Part shown: positions 7,066 to 14,578 of the stretch, piece after piece
How positions within the stretch are numbered: the stretch's first letter is position 1
Layout: each line of letters opens with the position of its first letter
Source of the DNA: JAZNOL01 sp045580815
GTDB lineage: Bacteria; Bacillota; Clostridia; RUG12999
DNA length: 27,297 nucleotides
Direction of reading: 5' to 3'
NCBI GenBank assembly: GCA_045580815.1
Contig: JAZNOL010000051.1
Span: 1 to 27,297, forward strand
Position numbers and translations under genes: made by a program
The notes under the pieces: model-generated
The model's database searches: none
Seen by the model: only the letters and a program-made list of their open reading frames with translations
Told to the model about the DNA's origin: nothing

Positions 7066-8259
7066 TTATTTTATTGAAGCGATAACCTCATTGTCTATTT
7101 CGACATTGGTGTTTTTTATATAACTTTCAATAAATACGTTAAAATCATAATTCAAGATTTTGTTTGTGATGTATTCTTTGGATGACTTGGTAATCTCCGG
7201 GTTTGGCAGGCGTTTAATAATGTGATAGCCGTATGATGTTTCAACAATTTCGCTTACTTCATTTTCTTTTAACGCAAATGTTGCATCTTCAAACTCGGGT
7301 ATCATTTCGTCAAGTGTAAAAGTGTAGCCATCCGGATTAGATTCCATGCCCGGGTCTTCGCCAAATTCTTTTACAAGCGAATCAAAATCCTTGCCGGCTT
7401 TAACTTCTTTTAAAATGCGTTCAGCCTCTTTTTTCGCTTCTTCATCAGATGCACACCTTCCGCCTGTCGATAAAATCAAAATGTGTTTTGCAGTGGCAAA
7501 ATCGTGTTCATAACGGTAGGCAAGATCCTCATCAGAGGGGGGAGTGAGGGATTGCGCAATAGATTCGGTATACATGTTTGCAACAACGAGTTTTTCATTT
7601 ATAAGTGCCGCAAGCTCAGGAACATCAAAGCTTTGGGAATTTGTTTTTATTTCATTTTTCAACGTGTTATTAATCATGGTTGAAGAAAAATCATTGCCTG
7701 TTGCATATCTGTATATAACAGCAAATTCGGCAAGTCCGGCAACAGTTTCTTCTTTTGCTTGTTGAAATACTTCTTCGGACACTTCAGCAGCGGAGTTATT
7801 CATTCTGTCAAAATAGAATTTAAGATGGTCATAAGATACGCCTGTTTTGCCTTCAACCTTAATTGGCGCCGGTTTGTCACTAATTATAATGCTGTTGTAG
7901 GAATAAACATAATCTACGTCAAACCCTAATGTTTGGCAGGTCATACGTAGCGGCAGATAAAACACTCCGTCTTTGTTAATACAGCCTCTTACAGTATATG
8001 TAACACCATTTTTTGAAAGAGTTGCATCAATGTCCTGATTAACAACCTCTGCATCCATAAATGTTTTAACATCTTCTGCAGAGATATAGCTCATGTCAAT
8101 TGGTACATAAATGGGATGTGCAGTAGATACATCTTTTATCTCATCTGTAATGACTTTTGCATTAGTACTGTTGATTTCAAAATTAACTGTTGATGCGGCA
8201 GAAACTGCTATAGAAGCTGCAAGCATACTCGTAACAAGGCTTAAAACAAACTTTTTCAT
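7066..8259 (-). CDS. Exported PpiC-type foldase with stalk domain, copy 1
   Basis: A 397-residue secreted protein. It begins with a signal peptide (MKKFVLSLV, cleavage likely after VSA around residue 21) without a lipobox cysteine. Residues about 45-130 match the copper-amine-oxidase-like stalk domain of Clostridia surface proteins (FYLPLRMTCQTLGFDV). A helical chaperone-like segment follows, and residues about 255-350 form a parvulin peptidyl-prolyl isomerase domain (AKHILIL at the start, TSYGYHIIKRL at the end). This suggests folding help for exported proteins, like PrsA, but tethered or soluble rather than lipid-anchored. Good GAGAGGA ribosome-binding site. It is a tandem paralogue of the gene at 8323-9519, roughly half identical by eye, with almost the same final residues (NEVIASIK). 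Confidence 0.87.
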   Translation of the reverse strand: MKKFVLSLVTSMLAASIAVSAASTVNFEINSTNAKVITDEIKDVSTAHPIYVPIDMSYISAEDVKTFMDAEVVNQDIDATLSKNGVTYTVRGCINKDGVFYLPLRMTCQTLGFDVDYVYSYNSIIISDKPAPIKVEGKTGVSYDHLKFYFDRMNNSAAEVSEEVFQQAKEETVAGLAEFAVIYRYATGNDFSSTMINNTLKNEIKTNSQSFDVPELAALINEKLVVANMYTESIAQSLTPPSDEDLAYRYEHDFATAKHILILSTGGRCASDEEAKKEAERILKEVKAGKDFDSLVKEFGEDPGMESNPDGYTFTLDEMIPEFEDATFALKENEVSEIVETSYGYHIIKRLPNPEITKSSKEYITNKILNYDFNVFIESYIKNTNVEIDNEVIASIK

Positions 8260-8322
8260 AATAAAATCCTCTCTTTATAAGTTAAGTGACAATTCATTTT
8301 GTTACAGCCTGTTGGTGATTGC

Positions 8323-9519
8323 TTATTTTATCGAAGCGATAACCTCGTCATTTTTTTCAACTGTTGCTTTTTCAAAAAGACCGAACACAAAATCGCTGTA
8401 TTCTTTGTTTTTGATATTGATTGCAGCCGCCTGTTTATGTGCGTCACCCATTTCAGCAAGGGGCAGACGTTTGATAATATGATAGCCATAGCTTGTTTTT
8501 ACAACGTCACTTACTTTGCCCTCTTCAAGAGAAAAAGCTGCAGCTTCAAATGCCGGTACCATTTCATTTTTCGTAAAAGTATATCCGTCGGGATTACTCT
8601 GCACGCCGGGGTCTTCGCAAAATTCGGTCATGAGCTTGTCAAAATCCTTGCCGGATTTGATTTCTTTTAAAATTCTGTCAGCTTCTTTTTTTGCTTCTTC
8701 ATCAGATGCGGCTTTTCCGCCCTCGGACAGAATGAGAATATGTTTTGCTGTAACGTAGTTTTCTTTGTAATATTCAGCGATTTCTTCCTCGGTAGGGTCT
8801 GAAATTGCCGAGGCAATAGTGTTCAGATACATGCTGATAACGCTGGCTTTTTCGCTTTCAAGAGCCGCAAGAACAGGAATGTTAAAGCTTTCGGAATTTG
8901 TTTTGATATCTGCTTTTGATTCTTCGTTCATCATTGCCCAAGAAAAACCGCTGTTTGTAGCTGTCTGATAAATAATTGCGTTTTCGATAAGACCCTTAAC
9001 GGCATTTTCTCTTGCCTGCTGAACCATTTCTTCTGTTATATTACCGCCGGCTGTGCCGATTACGTCATAATAAAGGGCAAGCTGGTCGGCAGAAACGCCT
9101 GTTACGCCGTTTACTTTAACTGCGGCGGGCTTGTCGCTGATTAAAATGCTGTTGTGTGAGAAAACATATTCCACATCAAACCCGGTGTTCTCTGCTGCTT
9201 CACGAAGTGGCAGATAAAATACCTTGTCTTTTTTGATGCAACCCTCAACCAAATATGTATCGCCGTTTTTTGTAAGTTTTGCTGTGGTTTCGTCAGTCAT
9301 TTCAACCTCTGCACCCAAAAGAGCAGTGGTGTCATCAGCAGAAATATAGCTTTTGTCAACGGGTACATAAATGGGATGTGCAGTTGTTTTTGTTTCAACA
9401 GTTTCGCCAATAACCGTAGCGTTTGAACCGTTGATTTCAAAATTGATTGTTGTTGCGGCAGAAGCTGCCATAGAAGCCGCCATAATACCTGCGGCAAGGC
9501 TTAAAACAAGTTTTTTCAT
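8323..9519 (-). CDS. Exported PpiC-type foldase with stalk domain, copy 2
   Basis: A 398-residue protein with the same order as its neighbour: signal peptide (MKKLVLSLAAG, cleavage near ASA), stalk domain (FYLPLREAAENTGFDV, about residues 100-115), chaperone-like helices, and a parvulin domain (AKHILIL to TSYGYHIIKRL). The frame is open 22 codons further upstream, but the ATG at 9519 has an AGGA ribosome-binding site and starts a proper signal peptide. The sequence just before the ATG (AGGATTTTATT) is the same in both copies, so the duplication included the translation signal. The 63-bp gap to copy 1 shows no terminator, so the two are probably co-transcribed. Confidence 0.87.
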   Translation of the reverse strand: MKKLVLSLAAGIMAASMAASAATTINFEINGSNATVIGETVETKTTAHPIYVPVDKSYISADDTTALLGAEVEMTDETTAKLTKNGDTYLVEGCIKKDKVFYLPLREAAENTGFDVEYVFSHNSILISDKPAAVKVNGVTGVSADQLALYYDVIGTAGGNITEEMVQQARENAVKGLIENAIIYQTATNSGFSWAMMNEESKADIKTNSESFNIPVLAALESEKASVISMYLNTIASAISDPTEEEIAEYYKENYVTAKHILILSEGGKAASDEEAKKEADRILKEIKSGKDFDKLMTEFCEDPGVQSNPDGYTFTKNEMVPAFEAAAFSLEEGKVSDVVKTSYGYHIIKRLPLAEMGDAHKQAAAINIKNKEYSDFVFGLFEKATVEKNDEVIASIK

Positions 9520-9545
9520 AATAAAATCCTTTCCTGTGAAATAAG

Positions 9546-9575
9546 AAGCGTCCGTGACAAATGTCGCAGACGCTT
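9546..9575 (-). terminator. Hairpin between the ABC ATPase and the foldases
   Basis: AAGCGTC (9546-9552) pairs with GACGCTT (9569-9575), with further pairing inside (GACA/TGTC). The following minus-strand sequence (CTTATTTC) is only weakly T-rich, so it may be a leaky terminator that lowers expression of the foldases. Confidence 0.45.
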
Positions 9576-9596
9576 TTAAAATCAATATTGCTAAAA

Positions 9597-10700
9597 TTAG
9601 ATAATAGCCATTTCTGTTTCTTTATCAAATACGTGCATATGTTCCATGCTGAAAGCAACTTTGATTGTATCGCCGGCTTTAGCTGTTGTACGCGGATTAA
9701 CACGTGCAATAAAGTTTGTGCCTTCGATTTTGAGGAACAGGTTTGTTTCAGCACCCATTGCCTCTGTAACTTCAACATCAGCACTTACGATGCTGTCGGG
9801 AGATGCAGAAATATACATTTCTTCATCGTGAACGTTTTCGGGTCTGATACCGAAAATAACTTCCTGATCAACATAATCTGCAAGTTTAGCAGCTTTGCCT
9901 TCGGGAACTTTTACACTTGATTCGCCAAATGTAATGTATGTGCCGCCGTTTTTGTTTTCAACTACAGCATTTACAAAGTTCATCTGAGGGCTGCCTATGA
10001 AGCCTGCAACGAACATGTTAACAGGATTTTCATAAAGAGTCTGCGGAGCATCAATCTGCTGAATAACGCCATCTTTCATACAAACGATACGAGTACCCAT
10101 GGTCATAGCTTCAACCTGGTCATGTGTAACGTAAATGAAAGTTGTCTGAAGTCTCTGGTGAAGTTTGTTAATCTCTGTACGCATCTGTGCACGGAGTTTA
10201 GCATCAAGGTTTGAAAGCGGTTCGTCCATAAGGAATACCTGAGGTTCACGAACCATTGCACGTCCGAGAGCAACACGCTGACGCTGACCGCCGGAGAGAG
10301 CTTTCGGTTTTCTGTCGAGAAGATGTGCGATGTCAAGCACTTTTGCAGCTTCTTCAACACGGCGTTTGATTTCATCTTTCGGAGTTTTTCTCAGTTTGAG
10401 ACCGAAAGCCATATTTTCATAAACTGTCATGTGCGGATAAAGAGCATAGTTCTGGAATACCATTGCTATATCTCTGTCTTTCGGAGCAACGTCGTTAACA
10501 AGACGGTCACCGATGTAAAGTTCACCCTCTGAAATTTCTTCAAGACCTGCAATCATACGGAGTGTTGTTGATTTTCCGCAACCTGACGGTCCAAGAAGGA
10601 TGATAAAGTCTTTGTCGGCAATATCTATATTGAAATCTTTTACAGCTTCAACGCCGCCGGCATATCTTTTGTAGATACCTTTTAATTTTAAACTAGCCAT
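9597..10700 (-). CDS. Sugar ABC transporter ATPase, UgpC/MsmK type
   Basis: A 367-residue ATPase of the carbohydrate-uptake (CUT1) class. It has Walker A GPSGCGKST at 37-45, the Q-loop in FQNYALYPH, the LSGGQRQR signature near 136, Walker B FLMDEP near 157, and a C-terminal TOBE domain from about residue 235 that in this family senses regulators. Such ATPases power several sugar or glycerol-phosphate importers at once. No binding protein or permease is nearby, so it is probably a shared, orphan-encoded energy subunit, as MsmK is in streptococci. The ATG is preceded by AGGGGG at seven bases. Confidence 0.92.
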   Translation of the reverse strand: MASLKLKGIYKRYAGGVEAVKDFNIDIADKDFIILLGPSGCGKSTTLRMIAGLEEISEGELYIGDRLVNDVAPKDRDIAMVFQNYALYPHMTVYENMAFGLKLRKTPKDEIKRRVEEAAKVLDIAHLLDRKPKALSGGQRQRVALGRAMVREPQVFLMDEPLSNLDAKLRAQMRTEINKLHQRLQTTFIYVTHDQVEAMTMGTRIVCMKDGVIQQIDAPQTLYENPVNMFVAGFIGSPQMNFVNAVVENKNGGTYITFGESSVKVPEGKAAKLADYVDQEVIFGIRPENVHDEEMYISASPDSIVSADVEVTEAMGAETNLFLKIEGTNFIARVNPRTTAKAGDTIKVAFSMEHMHVFDKETEMAII

Positions 10701-10742
10701 TTTATTAGTCCCCCTAATAATGTAAAAAAATTAACTACTATT

Positions 10743-10751
10743 ATTGTACCA
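10743..10751 (-). promoter_or_regulatory. Possible extended -10 promoter of the ABC ATPase gene
   Basis: Minus-strand TGG followed by TACAAT resembles an extended -10 element, about 45 bp before the ATG. No good -35 box is visible 17 bp further upstream (AT-rich run only), so the call is weak. Confidence 0.38.
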
Positions 10752-10820
10752 CGAATAAAAAATTTTTTATATAGGTAATTTTACAAAAATAATTATCCTT
10801 AAATTGTTGACATTGCATAA

Positions 10821-12977
10821 TCACTCGTCAATATTCCTCATAGAAAGGGAAATTCGCCCTTTTTTAACGTCAATATCAACAATTTTAACCTTTACTCTGT
10901 CGCCTACAGAAAGAAAATCTAAAGGATGTTTAATAAACTTGTCACAAATTTGTGAAATGTGCACAAGACCGTCCTGGTGAACACCGATATCAACAAAGGC
11001 ACCGAAGTCTGTTATGTTGCGGACGGTGCCCGAAAGCACCATTCCGGGAGTTAAATTTTCCATGCTCATGATGTCACTGCGAAGCTGAGGTTTGGGCAGG
11101 TCTTCACGGGGGTCGCGACCCGGTTTGGCAAGCTCATCAATAATATCGTTTACGGTAGGCATACCAACACCGTGTTTTTCTGCAAGCTGTGAAAGATTTA
11201 CCGTTTTGGCAACGTTTTTAATATTTCCCAGTTTGCCACTTTTTATGTCTGCTTTTTCAAATCCGCAGGCATCAATAATTTCGGTTGCAAGGTCGTAGGA
11301 TTCCGGATGAACAGCTGTGTTGTCAAGCACGTTGTCAGCTTCGGGAATACGCATAAATCCGGCACACTGCAAAAACGCCTTGTCACCCAGCTTTTTAACT
11401 TTTTTAAGCTGACTGCGTTTTGTGAAAATTCCGTTTTCTTCACGGTAAGCAACAATATTTTTTGCCACCGCAATGTTTATTCCGGCAACATAAGACAAAA
11501 GCTGCGGAGATGCTGTGTTTATATCAACGCCTACGCTGTTTACACAATCTTCAACAACGCCGCCCAATGCACTTCCAAGGGTTTTCTGGTTCATATCATG
11601 CTGATACTGACCTACGCCGATTGATTTCGGGTCGATTTTAACAAGCTCTGCAAGGGGGTCTTCAAGACGGCGTGCAATTGATACGGCACTACGCAACGCA
11701 ACGTCGTAATCCGGGAACTCTGTTGCCGCAAGCTCGGAGGCGGAATAAACACTTGCACCAGCCTCGCTTACCATCATATATTCAACGGTGTGGCTTGCTT
11801 CTTTAATAAGGTCGGCAACAAAAATTTCGGATTCTTTTGAAGCGGTTCCGTTGCCGATTGCAACAAGGGAAACACCGTGTTTTTCAATAAGGCCGAGCAC
11901 GGTTTTCTTTGCTTTTTCTTTGTCGTGATGGTCAAGAGTGCAATAAATAACCCCTGTGTCAAGCACTTTGCCGGTTTCGTCCACAACGGCAATTTTACAG
12001 CCTGTGCGGTAGCCGGGGTCAAGACCAAGCACCGTTCTGCCTTTAATAGGCGGAACAAGCAGAAGCTGTTTTAAGTTTTTGGAAAATACGTCAATAGCCT
12101 TTTCCTGTGCGTTTTCGGTGAGAATATTACGCACCTCACGTTCAACGGAGGGTGCAATAAGCCTGTCATAAGCATCGCTGACTGCCGCTGCAACCGTTTC
12201 GGAAGTGACAGCCGGAGGATTTTTAACGCAGACACTGCAAATTCTCTGTTTGATAACTTCGCCGTCAATATCAATTTTCACAGACAAAAATTCTTCTTTT
12301 TCACCACGGTCAATAGCAAGCACACGGTGGTTTGCAATTTTGGAAACCGCTTGCGAAAAATCATAATAAAGACGGTAAACAGAATCCTCTTCTTTTGTGT
12401 TTTTTGAAACAACAATTCCGTTTTTATATGTATATTCACGGATGTCCTTGCGGTAGTCCGCATTGTCGGAAATACTTTCAGCAATAATGTCCATTGCACC
12501 GGCAATAGCTTCTTCTGCGGTGTTTACCTCTTTTTCGGGATTGATAAAAGGTGTTGCCAGGTCTTTCACCGTACCGGAGAAAACCTCCTGAGCAAAAATA
12601 ATATCTGCCAGCGGTTCAAGCCCTTTTTCTTTTGCAACTGTTGCTCTTGTGCGGCGTTTGGGACGGTAAGGACGGTAAATATCCTCAATTTCCTGCAAGG
12701 TTTTTGCCTCTTCAATAGCTTTTGCAAGCTCGTCGGTCATTTTGCCCTGCTCGGTAATAATACGCATAACGTCGTCTTTTTTCTGCAAAAGGTTGCGCAG
12801 GTATTCAAGACGCTGTGACAGTTTACGAAGAACCGTGTCGTCAAGACCGCCTGTAACCTCTTTGCGGTAACGTGCCACAAAAGGCACGGTGTTGCCTTCG
12901 TCAAAAAGTGCAACGGTGCTCTGCACCTGTTTTTCAGTAATTTCAAGCTCTTGTGCAAGTATTTTAATAATGTCCAT
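10821..12977 (-). CDS. tex: Tex-family RNA-binding transcription accessory protein
   Basis: A 718-residue Tex protein of normal length. In order: N-terminal helical region (MDIIKILAQELEI; YRPYRPKRRTRA near 105-115), a YqgF/RNase H-like domain (VLGLDPGYRTGCKIAVVD, about 318-335), tandem helix-hairpin-helix motifs (NTASPQLLSYVAGI near 490), and a C-terminal S1 RNA-binding domain (about 645-715, GTVRNITDFGAFVDIG). Tex binds nucleic acid and has been linked to transcription and virulence-gene expression; its exact role is unsettled. GAGG lies seven to eight bases before the ATG. It is downstream of recR in the same direction, with a repeat-filled gap between. Confidence 0.95.
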   Translation of the reverse strand: MDIIKILAQELEITEKQVQSTVALFDEGNTVPFVARYRKEVTGGLDDTVLRKLSQRLEYLRNLLQKKDDVMRIITEQGKMTDELAKAIEEAKTLQEIEDIYRPYRPKRRTRATVAKEKGLEPLADIIFAQEVFSGTVKDLATPFINPEKEVNTAEEAIAGAMDIIAESISDNADYRKDIREYTYKNGIVVSKNTKEEDSVYRLYYDFSQAVSKIANHRVLAIDRGEKEEFLSVKIDIDGEVIKQRICSVCVKNPPAVTSETVAAAVSDAYDRLIAPSVEREVRNILTENAQEKAIDVFSKNLKQLLLVPPIKGRTVLGLDPGYRTGCKIAVVDETGKVLDTGVIYCTLDHHDKEKAKKTVLGLIEKHGVSLVAIGNGTASKESEIFVADLIKEASHTVEYMMVSEAGASVYSASELAATEFPDYDVALRSAVSIARRLEDPLAELVKIDPKSIGVGQYQHDMNQKTLGSALGGVVEDCVNSVGVDINTASPQLLSYVAGINIAVAKNIVAYREENGIFTKRSQLKKVKKLGDKAFLQCAGFMRIPEADNVLDNTAVHPESYDLATEIIDACGFEKADIKSGKLGNIKNVAKTVNLSQLAEKHGVGMPTVNDIIDELAKPGRDPREDLPKPQLRSDIMSMENLTPGMVLSGTVRNITDFGAFVDIGVHQDGLVHISQICDKFIKHPLDFLSVGDRVKVKIVDIDVKKGRISLSMRNIDE

Positions 12978-13074
12978 TTTTTTACCTCTTTCGTGTATGT
13001 TTGGGTTTTGATTGTTGAGATTGTATTTTTTAAAAGCAGAAGCTGCATATATTATGCTTTATGACGGGGCAGCA

Positions 13075-13202
13075 CGTAGGGAACGGTTCATAACCGCTGC
13101 GTATGTAATGGATTCGTATTTTTGACGGGCGGAACGGTCACGGACCGTTCCCTACGGAATACATCTGTATAAACCGGCGTGCCGGGTCGTCACGCCCTAC
13201 GG
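13075..13202. repeat. Cluster of three palindromic intergenic units
   Basis: Unit A (13075-13100): CGTAGGG then CGGTT-cat-AACCG. Unit B (13130-13157): the perfect GGAACGGTC/GACCGTTCC palindrome ending CTACGG, identical to the copy at 1686-1713. Unit C (13176-13202): GGCGTG/CACGCC ending CTACGG. Units B and C share the CCCTACGG tail and unit A carries the related CGTAGGG in inverse orientation, so these look like members of one dispersed family. Confidence 0.75.
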
Positions 13203-13217
13203 CAAAGAAACTCTGTT

Positions 13218-13805
13218 TTATATCTCCCGTCTGCCGTCAAGGGCACGGGTAAGCGTCATTTCATCGGCATATTCAAGATCGGCACCCACAGGCAGACCGT
13301 GGGCAATGCGTGTGACTTTAACACCCATGGGCGAAAGTAGCCGGGCAATATAAATTGCCGTTGCCTCACCCTCAACGGTGGGGTTTGTTGCCACAATAAC
13401 CTCGGATATTTCGTCGCTAATCCGAGAAAGCAGTTCTTTCATATATAAATCATCGGGCGAAACATTATTCATAGGCGAAATACACCCATGAAGCACATGA
13501 TACAGCCCTCTGTATTCGTGAGTGCGTTCAATTGCCGTAACATCGCCGGGATGCTCAACCACGCATATTGTGGTGTTATCACGTTTTGCAGATGCACACA
13601 CCTCGCAAAGCTCCATATCTGTCATGTTGAAGCACTGCGGACAAAGATGAACGTTTTCTTTTGCAGAAACAATGGCGTTTGCCAGCTCAAGTGCTTTGTC
13701 CTTTGGCATGGAAAGCACATGGTACGCAAGACGCATGGCACTTTTTGAACCGATGCCGGGCAAAGCGGCAAACTGCGCCGCTAAATTAGAAAGTGAAGAA
13801 ATCAT
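13218..13805 (-). CDS. recR: Recombination protein RecR
   Basis: A 195-residue RecR, which with RecF/RecO loads RecA at gaps in DNA. Visible: a helix-hairpin-helix around LPGIGSKSA (15-23), a C4 zinc finger (Cys55, Cys58, Cys67, Cys70), and a TOPRIM domain beginning at VVEHPGD (82-88) and including TVEGEATAIY. The ending LTRALDGRREI is typical of the family. CGGAGA precedes the ATG. The usual dnaX-ybaB partners are not upstream; instead there is a 520-bp gap with an own promoter. Confidence 0.96.
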   Translation of the reverse strand: MISSLSNLAAQFAALPGIGSKSAMRLAYHVLSMPKDKALELANAIVSAKENVHLCPQCFNMTDMELCEVCASAKRDNTTICVVEHPGDVTAIERTHEYRGLYHVLHGCISPMNNVSPDDLYMKELLSRISDEISEVIVATNPTVEGEATAIYIARLLSPMGVKVTRIAHGLPVGADLEYADEMTLTRALDGRREI

Positions 13806-13960
13806 ATGAAAAATCTCCGTTTTTTAGTTTTTAATAATACAGGAAATTGTGCGCAAACGTGCACAATTTTGCTTATTTCAAAAAAGTGTACCTTTTTGCC
13901 CCCAAGAGTGGGGGTTAGGGGGTTGATGCAATAAAATCACTTTTTTATATACATATTTAT

Positions 13961-13989
13961 ATTATACAATATTTTTTTGGGAATTTCAA
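13961..13989 (-). promoter_or_regulatory. Promoter of recR
   Basis: Minus-strand TTGAAA (13984-13989) and TATAAT (13961-13966), 17 bp apart. Transcription would start near 13953, leaving a leader of about 150 bases. Confidence 0.62.
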
Positions 13990-14127
13990 TAGAAATACAA
14001 AATTTGTCAAGGGATTGTTATCTTTTTTCAAACTCTTTGTCATTTATCAAAAAGTCAATAGAAATATTGCGGTTATAAATGCAAAGGAGCTATACCAGGT
14101 TGTCTAAGTTGCGTCAAAAAATACAAT

Positions 14128-14158
14128 AAGAAAGAGGCTTTTAAAAAGCCTCTTTCTT
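14128..14158. terminator. Orphan hairpin terminator
   Basis: A perfect 15-bp inverted repeat, AAGAAAGAGGCTTTT (14128-14142) with AAAAGCCTCTTTCTT (14144-14158). No coding gene of normal size ends next to it on either strand. Its long A/T-flanked form is that of a terminator, so it may end a small RNA or the remains of a gene. Confidence 0.65.
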
Positions 14159-14280
14159 GCATCCCGATTGCCGCCGGAATATCAGAAAATCGCTCTGCGC
14201 CTTTGTTATCTGCTGGTGACAGAAAAACAATTCCTCCCTAAAAACATATAAAATTCTCCGATATACCGAAATGGGATATT

Positions 14281-14307
14281 TTTATTATACCACAATGGTA
14301 TAATAAA
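14281..14307 (+). promoter_or_regulatory. Operator-like palindrome over the -10 box of the XRE gene
   Basis: TTTATTATACC (14281-14291) and GGTATAATAAA (14297-14307) are perfect 11-bp inverted copies around ACAAT. The right arm contains TATAAT (14299-14304), 22 bp before the ATG of the XRE gene, so a dimeric repressor bound here would block its own promoter. The left arm gives a mirror TATAAT on the minus strand. There is no good -35 box. Confidence 0.65.
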
Positions 14308-14325
14308 GTCAAGAGGAGAATTTGC

Positions 14326-14532
14326 ATGAGACTTAAATTTTTGCGTGAAAAAAAGGGGATTTCGCAGGTGCGATTGGCAATTGATCTTAATCTTAACCAA
14401 AACAGCATCAGTCGTTATGAAACAGGAGCGCGAGAAGCAGACTACGAAACGCTGATTAAAATTGCTGATTATTTTGGTGTGTCCATAGATTATTTGCTTG
14501 AGCGAACCGATAATCCAAAAACGGCACGATGA
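14326..14532 (+). CDS. Small XRE-family DNA-binding regulator
   Basis: A 68-residue protein consisting of little more than a Cro/CI-type helix-turn-helix. Residues about 6-60 carry the five-helix pattern LRxxKGISQVRLA, NLNQNSISRYETGAREADYET, and LIKIADYFGVSIDYLL, which is the typical ending of this family. It has a GAGGAG ribosome-binding site eight bases before the ATG. It stands alone with a palindrome on its promoter and a strong terminator just after it, so autoregulation is likely. With no toxin or phage gene next to it, its targets are unknown. Confidence 0.88.
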   Translation: MRLKFLREKKGISQVRLAIDLNLNQNSISRYETGAREADYETLIKIADYFGVSIDYLLERTDNPKTAR

Positions 14533-14534
14533 GA

Positions 14535-14577
14535 TAAAAAAGCTATGACAAAAGTTGCTTTTGTCATAGCTTTTTTT
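14535..14577. terminator. Bidirectional terminator between XRE and topA
   Basis: A long perfect stem (AGCTATGACAAAAG at 14541-14554 with CTTTTGTCATAGCT at 14558-14571) flanked by A and T runs, three-base loop. It ends both the rightward XRE gene and leftward topA, whose stop is at 14579. Confidence 0.92.
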
Positions 14578-14578
14578 A

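Larger units (their letters stand above)
13806..14325. other. 520-bp gap between recR and the XRE gene
   Basis: On the recR side the gap contains a predicted ~148-base leader with two hairpins: an inverted repeat AAATTGTGC (13844-13852)/GCACAATTT (13861-13869) and CCCCCA (13899-13904)/TGGGGG (13909-13914). Then come the recR promoter (13961-13989), an AAAGGAG motif at 14083 leading only into a 9- to 16-codon frame that ends at 14129, a strong terminator (14128-14158), and the operator-promoter of the XRE gene. No gene of normal size is supported in it; part may be the remains of a decayed gene. Confidence 0.55.
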
